Shown here piece by piece: positions 56,141 through 64,000 of a DNA stretch of 64,000 nucleotides. Numbering within the stretch: the stretch's first letter is position 1; each line of letters starts with the position of its first letter. Source of the DNA: Catellatospora sichuanensis (GTDB lineage: Bacteria; Actinomycetota; Actinomycetes; Mycobacteriales; Micromonosporaceae); assembly GCF_007483665.1 (NCBI RefSeq), contig NZ_VIQO01000031.1, forward strand, positions 111,604 to 175,603, written 5' to 3'. Both the position numbers and the translations under genes were made by a program. The notes beneath the pieces are model-generated. The model did no database searches. It saw nothing but the letters and a program-made list of their open reading frames with translations, and was not told the origin of the DNA.

Positions 56141-56174
56141 CGTGCGGAAGTCGGCCGTTGCCGGCTTCCGCACG
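56141..56174. terminator. Terminator downstream of the lectin-metalloprotease
   Basis: A 15-bp stem (56141-56155 and 56160-56174, one mismatch) followed by a TTTT run on the minus strand, 14 bp after the stop codon at 56188. Confidence 0.75.
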
Positions 56175-56187
56175 ACCGCTTGGGTGG

Positions 56188-57348
56188 TCACGACAGGAAC
56201 GTGCCGTACGGACCGTTGAGGATCTGGGTCTTCTGCGCCTGGCTGAAGTGGGTGTTCGGGTAGCTGTAGAACGATGCCGACATGGGTGTGCCATCGGTCG
56301 ACGACGAGTCGGGCAGGCCGAAAGCGTGGCCGAGTTCGTGGACCATCCCGCCGTACCAGCGGTTCATGGGACCGTTCACGCCTGCTGCGCCGTCGGCGTC
56401 GTGCTGGCACAGGATCACCCAGCCGCCACCGCCGCCGCCGCCCGCTCCGGGGCCCTCCGCGCTGATGAGGCCGACGTTGATCCAGCGGGTGTCCGGTGCG
56501 CGAAGGGACAGCTTGCGCCGCAGCTCCTCTTGCATGTTGAACACCGACCACCAGTAGCGGTCGCTGCCGTTCGGCGTGTTCTCGTACCAGGACTTCACGT
56601 GATCGCCGTTGACGACCTCGACCACCTGGGTGTTCAGCGTGAACGTCTTGCCCAGCTCCTGCCGGTAGTAGCGCTGGGCCTCGCGCATCACGTTGGCGAT
56701 GCCGTCGGGCCAGCGCTGGTCGTAGGCCACGTCCGAGGGCTTGAGCCAGTACACGCGGACGGTCTTCTCCGGCGGTGTGGTCGGGTTGCCGCCGCCGTTG
56801 GTGTGGTTGGGCAGCCGCCATACGCGCGAGGTCGCGGAGCTGCACGGCAGTTGGACGAGGCCGACGCCGGCGCTCGCCGATCCGGCCGAGGGTACGAGGC
56901 ACTTGCCCGAGTGCACGGTTTGCAGGTTGAACGTCTTGTCGGTGCCGGCGATGCCGACGGGCACCAGGCGGATCCGCTGGTTGGTGCCGCTGTGACACGT
57001 CCACTGGATGATCGTGGCGTTGTCGGCTGTGGAGGCCCCGTTGACGTCCACGCATCTGCCGGCGGCCGCGGTCGCGACCGCGAACTGGTCGGTGGTCCCG
57101 CTCACCGGGGTGAACGTGAAGTTCTGGCTGCCTGCTCCGTTGCAGGCCGACTGGGTGAGCTGGGTTCCGTTGGCGGTGCTGTTGTTGGGCAGGGTCGCGC
57201 AGTTGCCGCCGTTCTGGTTCACCGCGGTCGAGGTGAAGGTCGTGGCGGCTTGGGCGGGTTGGGCTCCGGCCAACACGACGACGGCGAACGAGGCGGCTGC
57301 CGTGGCGAGGGTGCAGGCGAGAGCGCGGACACGTCCGGGCTTTTGCAT
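56188..57348 (-). CDS. Secreted metalloprotease with ricin-type lectin domain
   Basis: A 386-residue exported protein. The signal peptide ends QPAQA (about residue 34). Residues about 36-170 are a ricin-B/beta-trefoil lectin with the expected Q-x-W-like repeats (GRCVDVNGASTADNATIIQW, GKCLVPSAGSASAGVGLVQL). Residues about 185-386 are a zinc protease with MVHELGHAFGLPD (H337, E338, H341); the third ligand is probably the Asp or a downstream residue. The order lectin-protease suggests targeting to glycan-coated substrates. ATG 57348 is preferred, since AAGGA lies 7 nt before it but too close to the GTG at 57354. A terminator follows. The protease family (M12-like gluzincin/metzincin) is not certain. 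Confidence 0.82.
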   Translation of the reverse strand: MQKPGRVRALACTLATAAASFAVVVLAGAQPAQAATTFTSTAVNQNGGNCATLPNNSTANGTQLTQSACNGAGSQNFTFTPVSGTTDQFAVATAAAGRCVDVNGASTADNATIIQWTCHSGTNQRIRLVPVGIAGTDKTFNLQTVHSGKCLVPSAGSASAGVGLVQLPCSSATSRVWRLPNHTNGGGNPTTPPEKTVRVYWLKPSDVAYDQRWPDGIANVMREAQRYYRQELGKTFTLNTQVVEVVNGDHVKSWYENTPNGSDRYWWSVFNMQEELRRKLSLRAPDTRWINVGLISAEGPGAGGGGGGGWVILCQHDADGAAGVNGPMNRWYGGMVHELGHAFGLPDSSSTDGTPMSASFYSYPNTHFSQAQKTQILNGPYGTFLS

Positions 57349-57704
57349 GGTCACATCCTTCGAGGTGTGAACGATCGCCTACCCGCCAGCGATTAAACCC
57401 ACCGACACACCCGTTGGCAATACACCATCATCGATCAATCGCGCTTCGGTGGGGTCCGCGTGCGCAGTGTTGCGTGGTCAGGGGTGTGCGGACCCGGCGG
57501 AAGAAAATCAGTGCCAATCTCGGCCGAAATCATTTCGGTCCAGGGGATCAGGCTTCCTCCCGACACCGATGTATCGGTCGGCAGCGGCCAGAACATCTGA
57601 ACGGACCCACCATCTGCACGGAAGGATTGCCGAAAAGGTTTTCGTCCGGCAGGCTGTGTCGCCCGTCCGCCACCGCCGCCCGTGACGACAGGACCGGGTC
57701 TTGA
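57349..57704. other. Intergenic region upstream of the lectin-metalloprotease
   Basis: About 355 bp between two minus-strand genes. It must contain the metalloprotease promoter, but I saw no clear -35/-10 pair and no supported gene or RNA. Confidence 0.45.
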
Positions 57705-58910
57705 TCATGGAAGAGGGGGCGTGGGCTCGCGGGTGAGCCACCACCAGCCGCCGACGGCCGCCGCCCCGGCTCCGGCGACGACCATCGCCGTGCTGGTCGA
57801 GGTGCGTTCGGCCAGCACCCCGAGCAGCACCGGCCCGACGCCCTGCAACGTCATCAGGCCGGTGAACTGCAGCGCGAACGCCTGCCCGCGCACCTGCGGC
57901 GCCAACGCGTCCAGGAACGGGCGCTGCACACCCAGCGAGTAGCAGAACGCCGCCCCGGCCGCGAACATGACGGCCATGGCCACGGCCGCCGGCACCGGGG
58001 CCGCCAGCAGCACCAGCGGCCCGCCGAGCCCGGCGATCATCACGGCGACCAGCCGTTCGCGCATCGCCGGTCGCAGCAGGCGGCTGTAGACGAGGTTGCC
58101 GGCGACCATGCCCAGCGGCGCGCACGCCAGGATCACGCCCGCCGTGGCGGAGCCGTGGCCGCGCTCGGCGGCGTACGGCACCACCAGCGCCTCGGCCCCG
58201 ACGATGAACGCCGGCGGCAGCCACTGCACCAGCAGCAGCCGGCGTACCGGACGATCCCGCAGCAGCGAGGCGGTGACCTGCCAGCTCTGCCCGACCGCCG
58301 AGCCGGTCGCGGCGGGCGGCGCCGCGAAGTCGGGCAGCGCCAGCCGCACCCAGATCGCCGAGACCAGGCCGCCGGCCGACGCCGCGAGCAGCGCCCAGCC
58401 GGGTGACAGGGCGGCGACGATCGCGCCGCCGAACGCGAGCCCGAGCAGTTGCGCGCCGCCGGAGGCCACGCTGGACAGGGCCCGGCCGAGTACGTACGCG
58501 TCGCCGGTGAGCTGCTCGGCGATCAGCCGGTTGGACGCCCCGTTGAACACCGGGCCGAACACCGCCACCGCGGCGAGCAGTGCCAGGCTCGCGCCGACCG
58601 GCAGCGGCAGCAGTGCCAGGGCGGCCGCGGCGGCGGCGTCGAGCAGGAATCCGGTCACGATCAGCGGCCTGGGCCGCAGCCGGTCGGCGAGCGCGGCGAG
58701 CAGTGTCCCGCCGACGACCTGCGGCACGAACCCGATCGCGAACGTCAGCGCGGTGAGTACGGGCGAGCCGGTGCGGTCGAAGACGAGCACGGACAGGGCC
58801 AGGATCCGCAGCGACCCGGCCGCGATCGACAGCGTCCGGGTCAGGAACAGGGTGCGGTAAACCGGCTCGGCCAGCACGTCCCGGTACGTGGCCTGCTTCG
58901 TCTGCGTCAC
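57705..58910 (-). CDS. MFS transporter (macrolide-efflux/enterobactin-exporter-like)
   Basis: About 401 residues with twelve predicted membrane helices. The start TYRDVLAEPVYRTLFLTRTL, AIGFVPQVVGGTLLAALADR (loop 2-3 motif A: GxLxDR-like) and the pseudo-repeat at PLVLLAAPVPAAVAMAVMFA place it in the MFS_3 type that exports macrolides or siderophores by proton antiport. It is divergent from an ArsR-type regulator 66 bp away, the classic arrangement for an efflux pump and its local repressor. The GTG start at 58910 begins the conserved part; the frame is open to 59015. Substrate unknown. Confidence 0.82.
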   Translation of the reverse strand: MTQTKQATYRDVLAEPVYRTLFLTRTLSIAAGSLRILALSVLVFDRTGSPVLTALTFAIGFVPQVVGGTLLAALADRLRPRPLIVTGFLLDAAAAAALALLPLPVGASLALLAAVAVFGPVFNGASNRLIAEQLTGDAYVLGRALSSVASGGAQLLGLAFGGAIVAALSPGWALLAASAGGLVSAIWVRLALPDFAAPPAATGSAVGQSWQVTASLLRDRPVRRLLLVQWLPPAFIVGAEALVVPYAAERGHGSATAGVILACAPLGMVAGNLVYSRLLRPAMRERLVAVMIAGLGGPLVLLAAPVPAAVAMAVMFAAGAAFCYSLGVQRPFLDALAPQVRGQAFALQFTGLMTLQGVGPVLLGVLAERTSTSTAMVVAGAGAAAVGGWWWLTREPTPPLP

Positions 58911-58964
58911 CGGGCGAGCGTTGCGGACCGGGGCGTCGACCGGCGAATGTTTCGTGCAGCGACG

Positions 58965-58970
58965 TAAGGT
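58965..58970 (+). promoter_or_regulatory. Leaderless -10 box of the ArsR-type gene
   Basis: TAAGGT lies 6 nt before ATG 58977 with no ribosome site; it also falls in the gap shared with the divergent transporter, so a regulator bound here could control both. Confidence 0.5.
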
Positions 58971-58976
58971 CGGGAC

Positions 58977-59957
58977 ATGCTCCGGTTCGAGGTCACCGCC
59001 GACGACCTGCTGCACAGCCGGTTCGCGATCTCGCCGCTGTTCGAGCTCGACAGCCTCATCCGCATCCTGGCGGGCCTGTCACGCGAGCAGCGCCTGCCAC
59101 CCGGCTGGGCGGCGCGGCTGCGACCGGCGTACGAGCAGCTGTCGGCGGACCCGGCGATGCGGGCCGTGGTGGCGCTGCACTCCTTGCGCCGCGGACCGGG
59201 TTTCCTGGCCCCTCCCCCGGCAGGCCTGGCGCAGACCATCGACGACGACCTCGCCACCGTCCGCGCGACCCCACTGGCCCTGGCCCGCCGCGACATCCGG
59301 GACTGCCTCGCCTGGCGGGCCTGCCACGATCCCGGCGCACTGGCGGTCCTGCACGACCCGGACGTCACCAGCCTGCTCGCCGGTGTACTGGAACGGGCCT
59401 GGCATCACCTGCTGGCCGCCGACTGGCTGCGGCTGCGGGTGATCTGCGAACGCGATGTAATGCGCCGCTCAGCCGACCTCGGCCGGTCCGGCTGGGCAGC
59501 CGCGTTCGACGGCCTGCCGCGGGTGCGCTGGCACGAGGGCGGCATCGAGATCCCGCAGCTGCTCGACGCCCGCGTCGACGTGGCGGGCCGGGGCCTGCTG
59601 CTGGTGCCGTCGGTGTTCATCTGGCCGGGCGTGGCCGCCCACAGCGAGCAGCCCTGGCATCCCTCGATCATCTACGCTGCGCGTGGCGTGGCGGCGCTGT
59701 GGGAGCCGGACCCGCCACCGGCCGAGGCCCTGGCCGCGCTGGTCGGCAGGGCGCGGGCGCGGCTGCTGGAGGCGCTCGCCGATCCGGCCAGCACGACGCA
59801 GCTCGCGCGCTCGCTCGGCCTGGCTGCCGGCGCGGTGGGAGACCATCTGGCGGTGCTGCTGCGTGCGGGCCTGGTCGACCGTGCCCGCTCCGGCCGGTCG
59901 GTGCTCTACCGGCGGACCCCGCTCGGCGACGCGCTGACCGCCACCGCCGGTGCCTGA
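58977..59957 (+). CDS. DUF5937/ArsR-type transcriptional regulator
   Basis: A 326-residue cytosolic regulator. Residues about 1-245 are the DUF5937-type sensor region (LRFEVTADDLLHSRFAISPL ... GRGLLLVPSVFIWPGVAAHS). Residues about 255-326 are an ArsR winged helix: RARLLEALADPASTTQLARS, LGLAAGAVGDHLAVLLRAGL, then the wing RARSGRSVLYRRTPLGDAL. No Cys-rich metal site is visible, so it is not a classical metal sensor. It is divergent from the MFS transporter and likely represses it. ATG 58977 is leaderless by its TAAGGT box. A strong terminator separates it from the convergent immunity gene. Confidence 0.85.
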   Translation: MLRFEVTADDLLHSRFAISPLFELDSLIRILAGLSREQRLPPGWAARLRPAYEQLSADPAMRAVVALHSLRRGPGFLAPPPAGLAQTIDDDLATVRATPLALARRDIRDCLAWRACHDPGALAVLHDPDVTSLLAGVLERAWHHLLAADWLRLRVICERDVMRRSADLGRSGWAAAFDGLPRVRWHEGGIEIPQLLDARVDVAGRGLLLVPSVFIWPGVAAHSEQPWHPSIIYAARGVAALWEPDPPPAEALAALVGRARARLLEALADPASTTQLARSLGLAAGAVGDHLAVLLRAGLVDRARSGRSVLYRRTPLGDALTATAGA

Positions 59958-60027
59958 CTCCCGGCCGGCGGGGCGGGGCGGCCGCGAGCTGCGCGTACGG
60001 CTCAGCCCGGTGGCAGGGCCGCGAAAA

Positions 60028-60075
60028 GCCTGGTGCGTCCGGTAGCGGTACGGCCGCCGACCGGACGCACCAGGC
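60028..60075. terminator. Bidirectional terminator before the Imm1 gene
   Basis: A perfect 16-bp stem (60028-60043 and 60060-60075) with a 16-nt loop, followed by TTTT on the minus strand, between the convergent ArsR-type and Imm1 genes. Confidence 0.82.
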
Positions 60076-60106
60076 CGGCACATCCGCGATGAGGTTTCGC
60101 TACCCC

Positions 60107-60625
60107 CTAGGGTCCATCGTCCAGGCGCTGCCCGTGCCCGGCACGGACCCAGTCGACGCAGGTCGGGCGGTCGCCGGTGCCGGTCCTGCAGTACTGCTCC
60201 AGGGCGGCCCGGATCAGCGCGGCGGGAAGTACGTTGCTCGGACGGTGGAACGTGGGCATGTGCGGGTCGGCGACCACCCGTGGATCGAAGGGCGGCGGTT
60301 CGGGATTGCTCGAGAACCAGACCTGGTGGTCGATGTCGCCGCTTTCGGGGTCGGTGCTGACCGCCTGCCAGATGAGCCCGCCGTAGCCCGTCACGGTGTT
60401 GACGGCTACGCAGAGGTCACTGGCGGGCCAGTCGGCGTCGTCGAGCAGCCGCCTGTCCGAGAACGCGAAGTGCGCGGTCTCGCCTGCGGTCGGGTAGCCG
60501 ACCCCGCCGATGTCGATGACGCCTTCGGGCCTCAGGTTGTGCATCACCTCGCTGATGAGGGCCTGCATCTGCGGCCAGGTGTCCGCGTGATGCCAGTTTC
60601 GGCGGATCCAAACATTGAGTGTCAC
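60107..60625 (-). CDS. Imm1-family immunity protein
   Basis: A 172-residue cytosolic protein ending EQYCRTGTGDRPTCVDWVRA, with HQVWFSSNPEPPPF and the PALIRAALEQY helix before it. The RPTCV(E/D)W end is characteristic of Imm1, the family to which the immunity protein of the DddA deaminase belongs. It directly follows the DddA-like toxin gene, fitting a cognate pair. GTG 60625 is chosen because GGAG lies 5 nt upstream; GTG 60646, overlapping the toxin stop, is an alternative that would give translational coupling. It would bind and block the deaminase domain inside the producer. Confidence 0.8.
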   Translation of the reverse strand: MTLNVWIRRNWHHADTWPQMQALISEVMHNLRPEGVIDIGGVGYPTAGETAHFAFSDRRLLDDADWPASDLCVAVNTVTGYGGLIWQAVSTDPESGDIDHQVWFSSNPEPPPFDPRVVADPHMPTFHRPSNVLPAALIRAALEQYCRTGTGDRPTCVDWVRAGHGQRLDDGP

Positions 60626-60642
60626 TGCGGCTCCACGGAAGT

Positions 60643-63600
60643 TCACGGCAGCGGCGGCGGGCCGGCTCCGATGACGGTCTTGGGAACCGTCGTGCCCGGC
60701 CACCAGATCTTCATCGTCCAGCCCACCGGCAGGATCTGCGCCATGGCAGCCGGACAGTTGTAGGTCCCCGGGCACGGCCCGGCCGGATTGTTGATCACCA
60801 GGACGAACTCGACCGGCGTGTCGGGGTCGTACGCCACATTGTTCCGCGCCCACCAGGCGAACTTGGTGTCGGCGTGCCCAGCCGACCAGAATCCGCCGTT
60901 GCTCGGCCAGCCGGGCCTGCCCCGCAGGTACTCCTCGATGGCGAGCCGGGCCGGATCGTTGTCGCCGCTGGAGATCTCCGGCCCGACGCGGGTGCCGTCG
61001 GGCTTGAAGAGGTGACCGGTGGTCGCACGCTTGGACAGCAGCGAGGTCAGCGCCGTTATGACGAACGTCGGACAGGTCGTGTTGTGCACCAGGACGGGCG
61101 AGGAGCCCGCCTTGACGTAGTACGTGTGATCGTCGGCGACGGTGAGGTTGTGGACCCTGGCCCGCTCGGTCCGCGCCTCGACGGCGCTGACCTGCGCCCA
61201 CGTGCCCGAGCTGGTACGCAGCCACTGGCCGGCGTGCAGCTCGCCCGCGGCGACCCACTGCCTGAGGTCCGGGACCCAGAACGGGTGGTTGTCGGTCGCG
61301 GTGATCGAGCCCTGGCTGCCGTCACCGGGGTCGGCGACGGTGATCTCGACGAGGCGCTTGTGTCCCGCGCCGGTGAGAGTGTCGATGACCGGTCGCGGCT
61401 GCGTCACGTCGGTCTGCGGGTCCGTGGCCAGTACGCGGTCGCCGACCCGGACGTCCTCGATGGCCTTGGTGCTGCCATCGGCGAGCAGCACCGGTGTGCC
61501 GGGGGTGAAGCTGTTGGTGCAGCTCTGCAGCCAGGCGATGGTCAGCTGTTGCAGCCGGCCGAGGTTGGCCACCTCCATCTGCGCCTGTGCCCGCTTGGCG
61601 TTCTGCGCGGCGATGTAGAGCGCTTTGAGGCTGCGGAATCCGGCGCTGAGCGCCTTGCCGATCCCGAACAAGATCAGGGATTCGAGGGCCACCTGGCCGA
61701 GGTTGAGCAGGGTCTGGCCGAGTGTCTGATCTCCGTTGATCAGTTTGATGACGTTGGAGCCGACTTCGAAGAGGGTGAGCAGCGCCCCGGCGGCGGCGCC
61801 GCAGGCGACGGTGGCCAGGCACAGTCCGGCGAAACCGATCCCGACGGGCAGGAGGATCGCCGTCGCCGTCTTGGCGAACTCGACGACGGGGACCAGGGGC
61901 TGGAGCATGCGGAACGCGGGATCCAGCGTCGAGTGCAGGCAGTTCTGGTACTGCTGGCTGCCTTCAGGGAAGTAGGCGCAGAACGCGGCGTTGGCGTAGG
62001 CGCGATTGGCCAGGTCCTCGGGTGAGCCGATGAGGTTTTCGACGCAGTCGCGGTGCGCGTTGCCGGCCGGGTCGAAGAACCTCTCCCAGTTCGTGGCCAG
62101 TTCCGAGGTGTACTCGCGGTTGCAGTTGACGATCTCGATGCCGCGTGCGTACACGTAGTCGTCGTATGCCGCCTGCGCTGCCGCGCGGGCTGCCGCGGCG
62201 TCCGCGCCGGCGAGGATCGCCAGTTTCTCGGCTTCTGCGGCGGCTCTGCCGGCGTCGTTGGCGGACTTGACGGCGGCCTGGTGGGACAGGACGGCCCAGC
62301 CCGCGGACCGGATGGCGCTGCGGGCCGACGTGCTGGCGCGGGAGGCTGCGGCCCTGGCCGTGTTGAACGCCGCAGTGGCCTTGTCCACCGACTGCGCAGC
62401 CTCGGCCGCATACGCAGTCGCCTTGATCGCGTATGCGGCGGCCTTGTTCGCCGACTCCGCCGCCTGATCGGCGTAGTCCGCGGCCTGCGCGGCGTCGTTG
62501 CGGGCCTGCGCGGCGACCGCATGGGCCAGCAGCGAGTTCTGCACCGCGGTCTCAGCGACCTGGTTGATCTTCTCGAGCATCCCGCCCACGACCGCGAGGT
62601 GGATCGCACCCTCGTAGTCCCGCTCGGCGGCGGTGTACTGGCCGGTGCTGAGGAACTCCCGCAGCGCCGGCGCCGGACCGTCGAGCGCCATCTGCGCCGC
62701 GGCCTTGACCTCGGGACCGCCCGCGGCGGCGACCTGGTTGACCATCACCCGCTCGCCGATCGCGGCGGCGGTGTGCCGGCCGCTGTCGAGGAAGTCGCGC
62801 AGGGCCTGCAGCGTCTCGGCATTCAGCGCCGCTTGCGCCGCCTGCGCCAGCACCACGTCACCGGCGGTGTTGGCGGCGGCCAAGATCTGGTTGACCTTCA
62901 ACCGGTCCTGCGTGTACCGACCCGGATAGTTCTGCGTACGCAGGAACTGGCGCATGGTGGCGTCGCTGCCGGCCAAGGCCGTCTTCGCCGCGGTCGCCAG
63001 CGCCGTGTTGTCCGTGACCGCCAGGTTCATCACGGCGAGCCGGTCGTCGCGCGCCGCGGCCGCGGCGGCACCGGTCCGCGCGAACGCCAGCACCGCGAGG
63101 TCGTCACCGGCCAGCGCGGTCTGCGCCGCCTCCTGCGTCCACGCGCCCGGCCCCTGAGCCAGCGTCAGCGCGACCCGCCGCGCGGCGGCCACCGCCTGCG
63201 CGTGCTCGGTGGCCGGATTCTGCGCCAACGCGAGCAGCTGGTTGGTTTCGGCATCACGCTTGGCGGTCTGCTCCAGGTCCCAGTCCGCCTGGCGCTTGTA
63301 GGCCTCATACTGCGTGCTGGCAGCCTGCGCCGCCTCGATGCCCTGGTCACGTACCACGGCCAGGCGCTCGGCGTCGGCCACCCGGGCCGCTTGGAACACA
63401 CCGGCGGCCAGGGCCGCCGTGTCGACCGCGGCCTGCGCCGCCACCGTCGCGGCGTTGGCGTGCTCGGTCGCCCGCGATGCCGCCTGTGCGGCCTCGCCGG
63501 CGTGGTCGGCCGCTTCGATGGCCGCCTGCGCGGCGGCATCGGCGTTGACGGCTGCCCGCAGGGCCGCGTCCCGTGCGGCGAACGTGGCCTCGATCGCCAC

Positions 63601-64000
63601 CTGCAGGTACTGCCTGGCCGCTTGCGTCGCCCGCAGCGCCCGCAGCGCGTTGGCGCGGGCACGCTGTGCCGCTGCCACGGCCTCGGCGGCATCCGCGCCG
63701 GCGGCATTGGCGTGACCGACCGCCTCCGCGTTGGCCTCGGCCGCCGCCAAAGCGAACGTTGCCGCCTGCTCGGCTGCCGCTATGGCGTTGTTGCTGGCCG
63801 TGACCGCTTTACCGGCCAGGTCGGCTTTCGCTGCAAACTCCCGCGCCTGCTGCGCGCTGAGGCTGGCCTCCTGTGCGGCCTGGCGCGCCGGTCCCGCCTC
63901 GTTGGCGAACACGGCCGCGCGCGCCGCCATACCGCGGGCGTTGGCTGCGGCCTCCCCCGCTCGCGTCGCGGCGGCCGCGGCACGCCCGGCGGCTGTCGCC
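60643..64000 (-). CDS. ALF-repeat/Hint polymorphic toxin with DddA-like deaminase end (5' part outside window)
   Basis: At least 1119 codons; the frame stays open to the window edge, so the N-terminus, including any signal, is missing. It has Ala-rich coiled-coils, ALF repeats (NYPGRYTQDRLKVNQILAAA, RHTAAAIGERVMVNQVAAAG), a hydrophobic segment, and a Hint domain (CTNSFTPGTPVLLADGST ... SPVLVHNT). The final 120 residues match SCP1.201/DddA-like cytidine deaminases: GGFWSAGHADTKFAWWAR, FVLVINNPAGPCPGTYNC and MAQILPVGWTMKIWWPG. The zinc Cys pair (60772-60774, 60754-60756) and His (60874-60876) are present, but the catalytic HAE reads HAD (Asp at 60868-60870). The Imm1 gene follows directly. Confidence 0.88.
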   Translation of the reverse strand, partial: ATAAGRAAAAATRAGEAAANARGMAARAAVFANEAGPARQAAQEASLSAQQAREFAAKADLAGKAVTASNNAIAAAEQAATFALAAAEANAEAVGHANAAGADAAEAVAAAQRARANALRALRATQAARQYLQVAIEATFAARDAALRAAVNADAAAQAAIEAADHAGEAAQAASRATEHANAATVAAQAAVDTAALAAGVFQAARVADAERLAVVRDQGIEAAQAASTQYEAYKRQADWDLEQTAKRDAETNQLLALAQNPATEHAQAVAAARRVALTLAQGPGAWTQEAAQTALAGDDLAVLAFARTGAAAAAARDDRLAVMNLAVTDNTALATAAKTALAGSDATMRQFLRTQNYPGRYTQDRLKVNQILAAANTAGDVVLAQAAQAALNAETLQALRDFLDSGRHTAAAIGERVMVNQVAAAGGPEVKAAAQMALDGPAPALREFLSTGQYTAAERDYEGAIHLAVVGGMLEKINQVAETAVQNSLLAHAVAAQARNDAAQAADYADQAAESANKAAAYAIKATAYAAEAAQSVDKATAAFNTARAAASRASTSARSAIRSAGWAVLSHQAAVKSANDAGRAAAEAEKLAILAGADAAAARAAAQAAYDDYVYARGIEIVNCNREYTSELATNWERFFDPAGNAHRDCVENLIGSPEDLANRAYANAAFCAYFPEGSQQYQNCLHSTLDPAFRMLQPLVPVVEFAKTATAILLPVGIGFAGLCLATVACGAAAGALLTLFEVGSNVIKLINGDQTLGQTLLNLGQVALESLILFGIGKALSAGFRSLKALYIAAQNAKRAQAQMEVANLGRLQQLTIAWLQSCTNSFTPGTPVLLADGSTKAIEDVRVGDRVLATDPQTDVTQPRPVIDTLTGAGHKRLVEITVADPGDGSQGSITATDNHPFWVPDLRQWVAAGELHAGQWLRTSSGTWAQVSAVEARTERARVHNLTVADDHTYYVKAGSSPVLVHNTTCPTFVITALTSLLSKRATTGHLFKPDGTRVGPEISSGDNDPARLAIEEYLRGRPGWPSNGGFWSAGHADTKFAWWARNNVAYDPDTPVEFVLVINNPAGPCPGTYNCPAAMAQILPVGWTMKIWWPGTTVPKTVIGAGPPPLP

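Overview
This window is high-GC actinobacterial DNA. Codons strongly favour G or C in the third position, GTG and TTG starts are common, and many genes have no Shine-Dalgarno sequence but carry a TANNNT -10 box 6-8 nt before the start codon, as expected for leaderless mRNAs. Gene content (SARP/AfsR-type regulators, ALF-repeat polymorphic toxins, many secreted hydrolases) fits a soil actinomycete, probably Micromonosporaceae. The family is inferred; no rRNA or tRNA gene is present to confirm it.

Layout. 1-10.5 kb: a partial PadR regulator, a small membrane protein, trehalose-6-phosphate synthase, a secreted NagZ-like/NamZ-like pair for cell-wall muropeptide breakdown, a glycosyltransferase divergent from a GntR regulator, an anchored lipocalin-like protein, an esterase and a membrane protein. 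10.8-23.4 kb: secreted pseudo-protease paralog 1, an immune-inhibitor-A-like M6 protease, a VOC-fold protein, a rhomboid, a pectate lyase, a DUF2804 protein, an amidohydrolase and a DUF1295 membrane protein. 23.5-28.1 kb: a large ALF-repeat/Hint polymorphic toxin with a colicin-D-like C-terminus and a candidate immunity gene. 28.4-40 kb: paralogs 2, 3 and 4 of the pseudo-protease family, with a TOPRIM protein and a hexapeptide acyltransferase fusion between them. 40-46 kb: a locus of three P-loop NTPases (KAP family plus two others) beside a transposase remnant. 46.3-51.9 kb: two AfsR-type regulators flanking an ECF sigma factor. 51.9-60 kb: a subtilisin-like protease, a GNAT acetyltransferase, a ricin-lectin metalloprotease, an MFS transporter divergent from an ArsR-type regulator. 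60.1-64 kb: an Imm1 immunity gene and a second ALF/Hint toxin ending in a DddA-like (SCP1.201) deaminase, cut by the window end.

Main points. (1) Four secreted paralogs share a roughly 190-residue N-terminal module and a trypsin-like domain in which the catalytic His and Ser are replaced in every copy while the Asp is kept. Each ends in a different recognition module: LamG plus unclassified tail, tandem CBM-like repeats, twin seven-repeat propellers, or LamG plus FG-GAP. They share a promoter of the form TTGAC(C/G)-N17/18-TANNNT. They look like a family of non-catalytic secreted binding proteins with exchangeable ligand domains. (2) Two polymorphic toxins use the same chassis with unrelated warheads, and both warheads depart from the expected catalytic residues. 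(3) The three-NTPase locus resembles an uncharacterised membrane-associated ATPase system, possibly for defence. Strong hairpins separate most convergent gene pairs.
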